A stretch of 64,000 nucleotides of DNA from an uncultured Clostridia bacterium (GTDB lineage: Bacteria; Bacillota; Clostridia; Oscillospirales; CAG-272). The notes beneath the pieces were generated by a model. That model had not been told where the DNA came from. It made no database searches and worked only from the letters and a program-made list of their open reading frames with translations. Both the position numbers and the translations under genes were made by a program. The DNA is taken from contig CALXUV010000059.1 of the NCBI GenBank assembly GCA_944391815.1, forward strand, positions 1 through 64,000. Reading direction: 5' to 3'. Below, one piece after another: positions 45,285 through 53,148 of this stretch. How positions within the stretch are numbered: position 1 is the stretch's first letter; every line of letters starts with the position of its first letter.

Positions 45285-45907
45285 ATAAACTTAAAATTGA
45301 ATATCCGATAATAGTCGAGGGCAAATACGACAAAATAAAACTTGACTCTGTCGTAGACGGAAGAGTGTTCACTACGGAAGGTTTCCGGATATTTGCTTCC
45401 GACGGAAGAAAATCACTGCTTAAAAGACTTACGGAGTTTTCGAAAGTCATAGTTCTTACCGACAGCGACGGAGGCGGGACCGTCATACGCAGTTACTTAT
45501 CATCTGTTTTGCGTCAGGAAAACGTTATACATCTATATATTCCGCAGGTAAAGGGGAAGGAAAAAAGAAAAAAAGAATATTCAAAGGCGGGATATCTTGG
45601 CGTTGAAGGTACAGACAGTGCGGCTTTAAGGGAACTTCTGCTTCCTTTTGCAGTAAATAAATCCGAGAGTAACTCCGAAGTGAAAAAGGGCGGAATAACA
45701 AAAAATCTTCTTTACATGTACGGACTGAGCGGAAGAGAAGACAGCGGGAAGCTGCGTTCGGAATTTGCGGTAAAGCTCGGGCTTCCGGCTGAAATTTCGG
45801 CGAACGCTTTTCTCAGCGCAGTAAACGTGCTGTATAACGAAGATGAATTTGTATTACTGCTCAGTGAATTTTCCGACAAAAAACATAATGAAGATAATCA
45901 GACCTGA
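45281..45907 (+). CDS. TOPRIM ribonuclease M5-like protein
   Basis: A 208-residue protein with an N-terminal TOPRIM domain: IIVEGKYDKIKL carries the metal-binding Glu (near 14) and VLTDSDGGG the DxD motif (near 63). The C-terminal half (about 100-208) resembles the DUF4093 tail of RNase M5, which matures 5S rRNA. Usually RNase M5 lies next to ksgA; here it follows trmD, with start/stop overlap. A primase-like or OLD-like role cannot be excluded, but RNase M5 is the best fit. Confidence 0.82.
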   Translation: MNKLKIEYPIIVEGKYDKIKLDSVVDGRVFTTEGFRIFASDGRKSLLKRLTEFSKVIVLTDSDGGGTVIRSYLSSVLRQENVIHLYIPQVKGKEKRKKEYSKAGYLGVEGTDSAALRELLLPFAVNKSESNSEVKKGGITKNLLYMYGLSGREDSGKLRSEFAVKLGLPAEISANAFLSAVNVLYNEDEFVLLLSEFSDKKHNEDNQT

Positions 45908-45923
45908 TAAAATTTAGGTCTGA
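45898..45923 (+). terminator. Terminator candidate after the RNase M5-like gene
   Basis: TCAGACCT (45898-45905) pairs with AGGTCTGA (45916-45923), overlapping the stop codon, followed by ATTGTTAT. T-tract is poor. Confidence 0.5.
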
Positions 45924-46004
45924 ATTGTTATGACGGAAACTGATAAAATGTTTTTGATTGAAAATCAGATTTGAAATAATAAAACAAAATATTTGCGCAA
46001 ACCC

Positions 46005-46033
46005 TTGACAAAATAAAATTGATGTGCTACAAT
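46005..46033 (+). promoter_or_regulatory. Promoter of tRNA-Arg(ACG)
   Basis: TTGACA (46005-46010), 17-base spacer, TACAAT (46028-46033), ending 17 bases before the mature tRNA. Confidence 0.85.
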
Positions 46034-46050
46034 ATACAGGTAATCTGAAA

Positions 46051-46127
<77 letters not shown>

Positions 46128-46160
46128 TGATTGCAGACGAAAAGGCTGCAAGACAAAAAA

Positions 46161-46196
46161 AGCATGAAAAACGTATTGTTTTTTCATGCTTTTTTG
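46161..46196 (+). terminator. Terminator after tRNA-Arg(ACG)
   Basis: AGCATGAAAAA pairs with TTTTTCATGCT around CGTATTG-T, followed by TTTTTG. A-rich left flank makes it usable from both strands. Confidence 0.85.
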
Positions 46197-46341
46197 CTAT
46201 TTAAGCACCGAAAACGAGCATTTATGAAAAGTGAAGCAAAGAAATATTTTAGGGCTGCTTTTTTGTGAATTATTAAGAAAACAGGATTTGAACTATCGAC
46301 ATCTGAGCAACAATTTGGATATATAGCGGCAAACGACTAAG

Positions 46342-46686
46342 GTGGAGACGTTGGTCGTGCTTTCCAAAAAATCGGACAGTCATATCAACGTGACTGTCGA
46401 GTTCGGCGAAGGGGAGGGGCAAATCTCTCTAAAAGAAGCAGAAAAACGAGCGAAAGCGTATAAGCCGAAAGAGAAAGTAAACTATAAGATGATACAGCAG
46501 TATATTGAAGAAAACTATGGCTGCAAAGTGCATACTGCGTATATTGCAGAAGTAAAAAGAAATTTGGGTTTGCCGATGTATGACGCACCTAATGCTGTTG
46601 AAAAATTAAAAAGACCTAGGGCTCATCCTTCACATAAAATGGTTGCTGCCATTAAAGAAGCTTTAGCGCATTCTGGACTTATATAA
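46342..46686 (+). pseudogene. Orphan C-terminal tail of an RlmD/RumA-type rRNA methyltransferase
   Basis: 114 codons encoding KVETLVVLSKKSDSH followed by a long helical tail (VNYKMIQQYIEENYG, VHTAYIAEVKRNLGLPMYDA, KRPRAHPSHKMVAAIKEAL). This tail is familiar to me as the C-terminal extension of clostridial RumA/RlmD-like 23S rRNA m5U methyltransferases; VETVVLLS is the last strand of their catalytic domain. The whole catalytic domain is missing and the frame upstream is closed by TAG at 46324. It lies right after tRNA-Arg, a usual landing site for mobile DNA, and may be the residue of an insertion. Translation of the fragment as a stand-alone protein is possible but unsupported. Confidence 0.65.
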
Positions 46687-46700
46687 TAAATTAAATTTGT

Positions 46701-46743
46701 AGGTGAATCGATTACGGATAGGATCGACTCACCTTAAATTTTT
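46701..46743 (+). terminator. Terminator after the methyltransferase tail
   Basis: AGGTGA-A-TCGAT (46701 onward) pairs with ATCGA-C-TCACCT (to 46733), followed by TAAATTTTTAG. It is a complete hairpin left behind the truncated gene. Confidence 0.65.
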
Positions 46744-46822
46744 AGTCGTCGCACATTTGTCGGACAATTCTGTGTTACATAGGTTGAATCACAAAATTGT
46801 AACATTACGATTTTTATTTTGG

Positions 46823-47176
46823 TTATGCATTTTTTCGTTTTACTGAAAATGACGGAATCAGTTGGTGTTCGGTGTGCTTCTTTGGAATTTCAAGCAAATA
46901 TTTTCTGCATAATTCATTTTCGTTTGCAGAAAAATTTTTTGATATGTAGTAAATTTCGGAGTACATAAAACCGTTATCTTTGGAATCTATCGGTCCGCCT
47001 CCACCTAAAGACTGTTTTTGGTTTTTAATTCCAATGTGATCCCACCATATCATTTTTTGGATATAATAGTCTGAATCCGAAATAATATTGACAAATTCTG
47101 TCGGATTATCAACAATAAATTCATTTTCTGATATTTTCTCAACCGCATGAGCTTCAAGATATTTTATAATATCCAT
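46823..47176 (-). CDS. Hypothetical protein
   Basis: A 117-residue soluble protein, rich in Ile, Tyr, Lys and Glu, from AT-rich DNA. Notable are IQKMIWWDHIGI, the Gly run LGGGGPIDSKDNGFMYSEIYYISK and a C-terminal HTEHQLIPSF. The size and composition are like small immunity-type or accessory proteins found singly in Firmicutes, but no toxin gene is adjacent and I do not recognise a family. The ATG follows GAGGAGGTTTAACC. A promoter candidate lies 210 bases upstream. Confidence 0.7.
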   Translation of the reverse strand: MDIIKYLEAHAVEKISENEFIVDNPTEFVNIISDSDYYIQKMIWWDHIGIKNQKQSLGGGGPIDSKDNGFMYSEIYYISKNFSANENELCRKYLLEIPKKHTEHQLIPSFSVKRKNA

Positions 47177-47330
47177 GGTTAAACCTCCTCATGAACTGAA
47201 ATACGGAATACCTAAACCAGACACTTAGCTGATTATCGAAGATGTTATCGATAATTACGTTTTTTTAAGTCGCATAAGCCCTTATGCCGGAAATTTTTTA
47301 CTACCTCTGAAATCTTATTATGATAAAAAA

Positions 47331-47456
47331 CACCCCGATGATGTAAACGGTTTACTAAGAACAGCGGCCGACAAGTACTGCAACTTCATAGTAGCATAAT
47401 ACTGCCGTATTGTCAAGGGCTGACAGGTAAAATCGTTGCATCAGGATTTCGGGGTG
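47331..47456. repeat. Long-range inverted repeat enclosing a minus-strand promoter
   Basis: CACCCCGATGATG (47331-47343) is complementary to CATCA (47439-47443) plus TCGGGGTG (47449-47456). On the minus strand the downstream arm is followed by TTTTTT, as in a terminator, but the loop of about 95 bases contains a promoter. Nearby GCATAAG-CC-CTTATGC (47269-47287) is a further hairpin. The rest of 47177-47531 has no gene. Confidence 0.5.
47388..47416 (-). promoter_or_regulatory. Promoter of the hypothetical gene at 46823-47176
   Basis: Minus-strand TTGACA (47411-47416) and TACTAT (47388-47393), 17-base spacer. The leader would be about 205 nt and pass through the inverted-repeat arm and T-run at 47325-47343. 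Confidence 0.65.
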
Positions 47457-47531
47457 ATAATAAATCCATGAAAACGTCAGGAAAAATCCGTTCCGATGTT
47501 AATTTGAACAGCAATTTCAGTCTGGTAAACG

Positions 47532-48578
47532 TCAGTCGAAAATTTCCATGAGAATATCTTCGGTGAATTTTTCTTTGTCTTCAAAATTCATTGCGCCGGT
47601 ATAAATTTCTTCCAGTCGCATGTGAAGTCTTTTTATAGCTTTGAAATCGATTTCCATTTGCTGCTGTGCACCGTTTCTCAGCCGCTGAAGTGCCCTCAGA
47701 TGAGGCTTGTAGGGGCGTAGCTTTTTATCATCGACAAATCTTCTCATGTTGATGACCGTTTCTTCACTGTCGCTTTCGCTTCCGGTGTAAAAGGCTGTTT
47801 TGCTTTCCGGATAGAAGAGCGCATCCGGCTTTGAAGGTGAAAAAGGACTGTAACTGACGTAAACACTGATTTTCTTGTCATCGGTGATTTTAAGCAATTT
47901 TTGTAAAAAGTCTCCTGATAAACCGCAAATATCAGCTAACGCGTAACGTTTTTCAGCCATAGCCGCATAAGTTCCCAGAACAATTTCTCCGTCGAAACCA
48001 ACAGCGCTTCTCGGGAGAATTCTTTTCTCATAAGTTTCACTCTTTTTCAGCAAGCGGAGCAGCTTGGTAATGTTTTTTCCGGCTTTGTCTTCCAGAAAAG
48101 CGTTTTTACAGACTGTATTAATTTCATTGTCGTAAATTCCTAAGACTTTAAGATAACTGTAAATGGTTTTGTATTTTCTTGATTTGGCGCTCAGAAGTGC
48201 ATTTATTTCATCTGAGTGAATTCCGAGCTTTTCCGGATCAAGAAATGCACTGACATCAACTATCTTTTCTTTCAGTCCGACTGCCGACGGTTCGTAAACA
48301 TGGGGTGCTGTGCCGTCAACAACGGCAATATCAAGGTCTTTTACAATCAGACCGTCAAGCGAACACGGATCTGATGAACAAAGGAATTTTTCGGTTTCAA
48401 ACCCGAGTTTTCCGGCTTGGTCAGCTATGTCATTCATAAGTCTGCTTTTGCCTGTTCCCGGTCCGCCTTTGATAACGTATATTTTTTTGCATCCGCCGAA
48501 TATTTCATTAAACCAGGACAAAAAACCCTGTGCGGTATTCATCCCCGCAAAATAGACTTCATTTGCAGATTTTCCCAC
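47532..48578 (-). CDS. P-loop ATPase of the PRK06851 type, unknown function
   Basis: A 348-residue protein. IYVIKGGPGTGKSRLMNDIA (about 33-52) is a Walker A motif, CSSDPCSLDGLIVKDLDIAVVDGTAPH (about 67-93) includes a Walker B-like VVDGTAPH, and GFLSWFNEIF precedes the P-loop. This order, with the CSSD-SLDG and DGTAPHV blocks, matches a conserved Firmicutes family of predicted nucleotide kinases/ATPases annotated only as hypothetical. That family often carries a second P-loop in its C-terminal half; here the corresponding region (YEKRILPRSAVGFDGEIVLGTYAAM) has no GxxxxGKS, so it may be degenerate. Function unknown. Confidence 0.8.
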   Translation of the reverse strand: MGKSANEVYFAGMNTAQGFLSWFNEIFGGCKKIYVIKGGPGTGKSRLMNDIADQAGKLGFETEKFLCSSDPCSLDGLIVKDLDIAVVDGTAPHVYEPSAVGLKEKIVDVSAFLDPEKLGIHSDEINALLSAKSRKYKTIYSYLKVLGIYDNEINTVCKNAFLEDKAGKNITKLLRLLKKSETYEKRILPRSAVGFDGEIVLGTYAAMAEKRYALADICGLSGDFLQKLLKITDDKKISVYVSYSPFSPSKPDALFYPESKTAFYTGSESDSEETVINMRRFVDDKKLRPYKPHLRALQRLRNGAQQQMEIDFKAIKRLHMRLEEIYTGAMNFEDKEKFTEDILMEIFD

Positions 48579-48668
48579 AAAAACAACCTTCCTCTCATAA
48601 TTTTGCCGTTTGGCCTAATATATCTTATGTTTTAAGGTAGTTTTTGTGATTATAAAAGTAAATCAAAA

Positions 48669-48696
48669 CCCCTCAATTGACATCGAGGGGATTTTT
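48669..48696. terminator. Intrinsic terminator between GNAT and ATPase genes
   Basis: CCCCTC (48669-48674) pairs with GAGGGG (48685-48690) around AATTGACATC, flanked by AAAA on the left and TTTTT on the right, so usable in both directions. Confidence 0.8.
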
Positions 48697-48815
48697 GAAC
48701 TTTCTGAACAAATGCACAGATTTCCTGCGCAACAGTTAGGGTATAGCGGTTGATTTGAGTTTACTTCAAAGAAATATTACGGCAATTCACGCTTTCGGAA
48801 TGCTAAGGTATTTTC

Positions 48816-49322
48816 TTAAAGCTCCCTTAGCAATTTTTCAAAAACGATGCGCTCGTCTCCGCTCGGCAGAACAACTGTTCCGACTTCCCTGAACCCGTTC
48901 TTCGTAAGAAGACTGCGCATACGGAAATTAAGACGGTGAGTGTCAAGTCTGAGCGAGGTTTTACCGAGAGTCTTAGCGATATCACAGCAGTGAGCAATAA
49001 GCTCGGTGCCCACACCGTGCCTTAAAATTTTATCGGAAACGGCAAATCTGTGAGCTACAAGAGCATTTAAGTCCTCAAATTTTCCGTCTTTTAAAGTTTC
49101 GTAATAGGGTTCATACATAATTATCTGAACAGTGGCGCACACTGTTCCGTTATCATCAAGAACGTAGGACTGACCTCTTTCAACGTCCTGACGGAAAGTA
49201 TCGGGTCCCGGATCACTGCCCTGCCACTGAGGTATTCCGCTGTTTTTCAGCAGTTCTTTTGCACTGCGGTATATTTCACAAACTGCTTCTGCGTCTCTTA
49301 CGGTTGCCTTTCTGAAAATCAT
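48816..49322 (-). CDS. GNAT family N-acetyltransferase
   Basis: A 168-residue acetyltransferase. IFRKATVRDAEAVCEIYRSAKELL is the alpha1 region, ALVAHRFAVSDKILRHGVGTELIAHCCDIAKTLG carries the acetyl-CoA binding loop RHGVGTEL (motif A, near 115), and SLRLDTHRLNFRMRSLLTKNGFREVG is motif B. Substrate unknown. It is divergent from putP with separate consensus promoters about 30 bases apart. Confidence 0.9.
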   Translation of the reverse strand: MIFRKATVRDAEAVCEIYRSAKELLKNSGIPQWQGSDPGPDTFRQDVERGQSYVLDDNGTVCATVQIIMYEPYYETLKDGKFEDLNALVAHRFAVSDKILRHGVGTELIAHCCDIAKTLGKTSLRLDTHRLNFRMRSLLTKNGFREVGTVVLPSGDERIVFEKLLREL

Positions 49323-49360
49323 GATCCGTTTTTCTCCTGTCCTGAATAAATATTGAGTTC

Positions 49361-49389
49361 ATTATACTATTGCTTTAAGTCGGTGTCAA
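49361..49389 (-). promoter_or_regulatory. Promoter of the GNAT gene
   Basis: Minus-strand TTGACA (49384-49389) and TATAAT (49361-49366), 17-base spacer, both perfect. Confidence 0.88.
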
Positions 49390-49417
49390 GAGAAAGAGTA
49401 ATTTTTTGTCTCGGTAC

Positions 49418-49446
49418 TTGACATGTTTTTAATAATATGATAAAAT
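49418..49446 (+). promoter_or_regulatory. Promoter of putP
   Basis: TTGACA (49418-49423), 17-base spacer, TAAAAT (49441-49446). Leader about 77 nt. Confidence 0.85.
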
Positions 49447-49529
49447 AATTTGAATTTTGTTTTACGGTCAGGCAGATGTAAAAAAGTCCTGAGTCAAAAC
49501 AACACAGAGCATTGAAAGGTGGAAAAGTT

Positions 49530-51086
49530 ATGACCGGTAACCAGATACAGATACTGATTACGATGTCGGTTTATCTGTTGGGCATAGTGCTTATAGGAGT
49601 ATTCTATGCCAAAAAGGCTAACAAAAACAGTGATTATTACTTTCTCGGAGACAGAGGTCTCGGTCCTTGGGTAACTGCAATGAGTGCGGAGGCTTCCGAC
49701 ATGAGCGGATGGCTGCTTATGGGTCTGCCGGGTGTAGCGTACTGGATGGGAATTGCGGATGCGGCGTGGACTGCGATAGGTTTGGCGTTCGGTACATATA
49801 TAAACTGGCTTATTGTGTCGAAAAGACTACGCAGATACAGCGTAAAAGTAAAATCAATAACCATTCCGGAATTTTTTTCAAATCGGTTTCACGAAAAAAG
49901 CGGGGTAATCCTTACTATATCGGCGCTCTTCATTCTTGTGTTTTTCACGGTGTACGCCGCCAGCTGTCTTGTTACATGCGGAAAACTGTTTTCGACGCTT
50001 TTCGGAACCCCGTATGTGGTTATGATGATTGTGGGTGCCGTGTTTGTTCTTGTTTATACCTTCCTTGGCGGATTTCTGGCTGAAAGTGTTTCGGATTTCA
50101 TTCAGGCTTTTGTGATGATAACCGTGCTTATCATCACACTTGGAGTCGGAGTTGTTGCAGCGGGAGGCTTCAGTCAGATAATCGAGAATACAAAAGAAAT
50201 TCCCGGATTTCTTGAATTTTTCTCAATAGCATCGCCGACTGTTTCCGACGCCGGAACCCAGATAACGGAAAACGGGGTTCCTGTATTCGGAGAAGCGGCA
50301 AAATATTCATTTCTCAGTATATGTTCCGCACTTGCGTGGGGACTCGGATATTTCGGAATGCCACAGGTTCTTCTGCGTTTTATGGCAATTTCGGATGAAA
50401 ATAAACTGAAAATATCAAGACGTATCGCTGTAATCTGGTGTGTAATATCGCTTGCAGTTTCCGTTGTTATAGGTCTTATAGGAAGAGTTCTTTATCCCAC
50501 GGAGCTTCTGACTCAGTCACAGTCTGAAAACATTTTTATTCTGATGTCGGAAAGACTGCTTCCTCCGCTGATAGCAGGTCTTTCAATGGCGGGCATACTT
50601 GCGGCGACCATGAGTTCATCCGATTCCTATCTGCTTATTGCGTCATCTGCGGCGGCAAAGGATATATACAAAAGATTGTTCCGTAAAAATGCCGGTGAAA
50701 AGCAGATAATGCTGATATCGAGAATTTCTCTTGTTGTAATAACTCTGATAGCAATTGTGATAGCTCTTGACGAAAACAGCCGGATTTTCTCGATAGTATC
50801 CTTTGCGTGGGCGGGATTCGGTGCTACATTCGGTCCCCTTATGCTTTTCTCGCTGTTCTGGAAAAGAACCAACTTTTACGGAGCGGTCGCGGGTATGCTT
50901 GGCGGAGGAATAAGCGTGTTTATCTGGAAGCTTGCTATAAAACCGCTCGGCGGAGTACTTGCGATATACGAACTGCTCCCTGCGTTTATAATTTCTTCGC
51001 TTCTTATACTTTTCGTATCGCTTGCTACCGAAAAACCGGCAGGAGAAATTGAAAAAGAATTTGAAGAAGTAAAAAAAGGGATCTGA
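49530..51086 (+). CDS. putP: Sodium/proline symporter
   Basis: A 518-residue secondary transporter of the sodium:solute symporter family with about 13 membrane helices. Diagnostic for PutP are SAEASDMSGWLLMGLPGVAYW (about 48-68), the GGFLAESVSDFIQAF segment near 185, MPQVLLRFMA and ATMSSSDSYLL near 350, which bears the Na+-site Ser/Thr. Start at ATG 49530, placed after AAAGGTGG; the in-frame TTG at 49512 is too early for that site. Proline is the likely substrate by family similarity. Confidence 0.93.
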   Translation: MTGNQIQILITMSVYLLGIVLIGVFYAKKANKNSDYYFLGDRGLGPWVTAMSAEASDMSGWLLMGLPGVAYWMGIADAAWTAIGLAFGTYINWLIVSKRLRRYSVKVKSITIPEFFSNRFHEKSGVILTISALFILVFFTVYAASCLVTCGKLFSTLFGTPYVVMMIVGAVFVLVYTFLGGFLAESVSDFIQAFVMITVLIITLGVGVVAAGGFSQIIENTKEIPGFLEFFSIASPTVSDAGTQITENGVPVFGEAAKYSFLSICSALAWGLGYFGMPQVLLRFMAISDENKLKISRRIAVIWCVISLAVSVVIGLIGRVLYPTELLTQSQSENIFILMSERLLPPLIAGLSMAGILAATMSSSDSYLLIASSAAAKDIYKRLFRKNAGEKQIMLISRISLVVITLIAIVIALDENSRIFSIVSFAWAGFGATFGPLMLFSLFWKRTNFYGAVAGMLGGGISVFIWKLAIKPLGGVLAIYELLPAFIISSLLILFVSLATEKPAGEIEKEFEEVKKGI

Positions 51087-51321
51087 TAGCAAAGTCAAAG
51101 TGAAAAGTTTCCGGAAGACAAAGGCTGATAATAATGCTTTTGAGCCAAGTTAAAGGAATATGCAAACCGAAAAACTGATTTCCGTCTGAACCGGCAGATA
51201 AGTTCAGTTAGGGAAAAAAGAAAAAAACGGACGGCGTAACAAGCTCAAAAAACACAAAAATTAAATAAAAAATCCGGATATCCCTTGAAAACTGTGCCTA
51301 TTATGATTGGAAAATAACTAT

Positions 51322-51370
51322 AATTCAGCCCCTTCATTCGTTAAAAAGCGTGAAGGGGCTGAATTTATTT
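51322..51370. terminator. Strong intrinsic terminator downstream of putP
   Basis: AATTCAGCCCCTTCA (51322-51336) and TGAAGGGGCTGAATT (51351-51365) form a perfect 15-bp stem, followed by TATTTTAAAA. It lies 235 bases after the putP stop, far for a simple terminator of that gene. Confidence 0.85.
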
Positions 51371-51487
51371 TAAAAAAGTTTTTCTTAATTATTTATAGTG
51401 AAGCAGTTATCCATAATCATAGTTTTTTTCACAAAGTAAAATTTGTACAGAAAACTTGTGTAAATAAGTACATTCCAGTCAAAAAAT

Positions 51488-51730
51488 CCGTACAGAAATC
51501 CGCCGTTGTTTATTGAGCGGCGGATATATAGGATAATTTTAAAAGTAATAACTTGTACTGCAAACTGATCGCAAATAGTACGTTATAAATCAGAAACTTC
51601 CGTACAGAATTTCGCCTTATTTATAACCTTTTTTATAATAAGAAAACACGCAATAATAAGAGTTTTTATAAAAGTAATAATTTGCTCTTTATATTTGCTG
51701 TGAATAAGAAAGCTATGAACTGAAATTTTC
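51488..51730. repeat. Imperfect tandem duplication (about 112-130 bp unit)
   Basis: CCGTACAGAA begins at 51488 and again at 51600, followed in each by a TCCGCC/TTCGCC-TT-TTTAT block, and then AAAAGTAATAACTTG (51541) versus AAAAGTAATAATTTG (51670). A weaker GTACAGAAA copy lies near 51446. The second copy carries about 17 extra bases. Confidence 0.55.
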
Positions 51731-51796
51731 CATATAGTATTCCCCGTCTTTCGGTCGGGTGTAAAACGCAGAAAAAATATTTTTTCAAAAGAAAAA

Positions 51797-51817
51797 CCGT
51801 GCCTATACAGACACGGT
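51797..51817 (-). terminator. Terminator of the tRNA-Arg/tRNA-His unit
   Basis: Minus-strand ACCGTG (51812-51817) pairs with CACGGT (51797-51802) around a short loop and runs into TTTTTCTTTT, 7 bases after the CCA of tRNA-His. Confidence 0.85.
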
Positions 51818-51823
51818 AAAATG

Positions 51824-51901
51824 TGGGGTGAGTAATGGGACTCGAACCCACGGCCTTCAGGGCCACAACCTGACGCTCTAACCAACTGAGCTATACCCAC
51901 C
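51824..51901 (-). tRNA. tRNA-His (GTG)
   Basis: Acceptor stem GTGGGTA/TACTCAC with the extra 5' G paired to C73, which is diagnostic for histidine tRNA. Anticodon loop TTGTGGC with anticodon GTG, T-arm GTGGGTTCGAGTCCC, encoded CCA. It follows tRNA-Arg after three bases. Confidence 0.98.
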
Positions 51902-51904
51902 GGA

Positions 51905-51981
<77 letters not shown>

Positions 51982-51999
51982 ATTTTTCCGACGGAGAAC

Positions 52000-52028
52000 A
52001 TTATATCACAACGGAAGTGTTTTGTCAA
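52000..52028 (-). promoter_or_regulatory. Promoter of the tRNA-Arg/tRNA-His unit
   Basis: Minus-strand TTGACA (52023-52028) and TATAAT (52000-52005), 17-base spacer, both perfect, 19 bases before the first tRNA. Confidence 0.9.
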
Positions 52029-52177
52029 TAGAAAATGACAAACTTTTTTGATAAACTGAATAAACTCTTTTTTGCTGAAAAAAGCGCTGTTTAAATTTAA
52101 AGCTAATGTCTTTTTAAAAACTTTTTGAATTTAAAATAACTGTTGTATCGGAATTTCTCTTAATTTACAAAAAACTG

Positions 52178-52206
52178 TTGATTATTTGAGGATTTTATAT
52201 TATAAT
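52178..52206 (+). promoter_or_regulatory. Promoter of the NusG-II/Gx/miaB/mutS/mutL run
   Basis: TTGATT (52178-52183), 17-base spacer, TATAAT (52201-52206). Nothing else is seen in 52029-52177. Confidence 0.78.
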
Positions 52207-52270
52207 TAATCGATAACGTTTTTTATAGCAACTCCGTTTTTTGTAAACTTTGTACGGAAAGAGTAAGAAA

Positions 52271-52651
52271 ATGAAAGAGTCCGGAATAAAGCTGTTCAAA
52301 GCAGGGGATCTGATCATCTGTTTGACTGTCATTGCGGTTGCGGCTGTACTGCTTTTTTTTCCGTTTATCGGCAAAGAAAGTCGGATGCTCGCCGTAAGCG
52401 TTGACGGCAGTAAACAGTTTTATGCCCTTGACGAAAACAGAGAGATAACAATTGAAAATAACGGCATATTATTAACCGTCACGGTTTCGTCAGGCACGGC
52501 ATTTGTGTCATCTTCTTCCTGTCCGGACGGAATTTGCGTAGCTACGGGAAAGATTTCAAAAAGCGGACAGATCATTGTATGTGCTCCGGCGAATGTTGCG
52601 GTATGGATAGAAGACGGAGGAGAAAACGGGTATGACGCGGTTACGGGTTAG
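52271..52651 (+). CDS. NusG domain II-containing membrane-anchored protein
   Basis: A 126-residue protein with one N-terminal transmembrane helix (about 10-34, LIICLTVIAVAAVLLFF) followed by an extracytoplasmic beta-rich domain of the NusG_II family (PF07009): DGSKQFYALDENREITIE and the SSSCPDGICVATGKISKSGQIIVCAPANVAVWI core with its CPDxxC motif. It is almost always encoded before the Gx-transporter gene, which here overlaps its end by 20 bases. Precise role unknown; a part in quinone or isoprenoid-linked transport is guessed from context. Start at ATG 52271 after GGAAAGAG. Confidence 0.9.
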   Translation: MKESGIKLFKAGDLIICLTVIAVAAVLLFFPFIGKESRMLAVSVDGSKQFYALDENREITIENNGILLTVTVSSGTAFVSSSSCPDGICVATGKISKSGQIIVCAPANVAVWIEDGGENGYDAVTG

Positions 52652-53144
52652 AAAAACAGCATACGCAGCGGCTTTTACGGTTCTTGCACTTGCCCTTTCG
52701 TATCTTGAAGGATTTATACCGATATCGCTTGTTATTCCTTTTCCGGGAATCAAACTCGGACTTGCGAACATAGCGGTAATGGCTTCCTGCTTTTATCTCG
52801 GATTCGGATATGCCGTCGGAGTATCAATCAGTCGCATACTGATCGGTTTTCTTCTGTTCGGTTCGGTGACTTCGCTTTGGTTTTCGCTCTGCGGTGGAGT
52901 TTTCGCCCTGCTCGGGCTTGCTTTTTACTTAAGGTTTCTGAAAAAAACTACCGCAATGACGGGTGTCTCGGTGCTTTGCGCCGCACTTCATTCCACCGGT
53001 CAGTGTCTTGCCTGTTCGGCGATGTTCGGATTTTATGTGATGCTGACTTATCTTCCGTATCTGTTGCTTTTTTCGGTGGTTACGGGAGCGCTTACCGGCT
53101 TTATCGTTTGGCGAATGCTGAAAATAAAAATATATCAGGGTTAA
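52632..53144 (+). CDS. Gx transporter family protein (heptaprenyl-diphosphate synthase component I-like)
   Basis: A 170-residue membrane protein with about five helices. YLEGFIPISLVIPFPGIKLGLANIAVM near the start is the family's signature, and AALHSTGQCLACSAMF near 115-130 lies in the last core helices. Such proteins are often annotated heptaprenyl diphosphate synthase subunit I but look like small S-component-type transporters. It overlaps the NusG_II gene and is 4 bases from miaB, so the whole run is likely one transcript. Confidence 0.9.
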   Translation: MTRLRVRKTAYAAAFTVLALALSYLEGFIPISLVIPFPGIKLGLANIAVMASCFYLGFGYAVGVSISRILIGFLLFGSVTSLWFSLCGGVFALLGLAFYLRFLKKTTAMTGVSVLCAALHSTGQCLACSAMFGFYVMLTYLPYLLLFSVVTGALTGFIVWRMLKIKIYQG

Positions 53145-53148
53145 AAGA

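Larger units (their letters stand above)
51087..51823. other. Long intergenic stretch with terminator and tandem duplication
   Basis: 737 bases between putP and tRNA-His without a credible gene. It holds a strong terminator (51322-51370), an imperfect tandem duplication (51488-51730) with a perfect 8-bp hairpin ATCCGCCG/CGGCGGAT (51498-51525), and the tRNA terminator at 51797-51817. Open frames present are short and have no ribosome binding site. Confidence 0.6.

Noticed and set aside
46823..47176. Toxin-antitoxin or immunity gene pair
   Set aside because: Only one small gene is present; no partner ORF with a ribosome binding site lies within 300 bases.
51307..51516. 69-codon frame in the gap after putP
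   Set aside because: It starts inside the terminator hairpin, has no ribosome binding site, and overlaps repeats.
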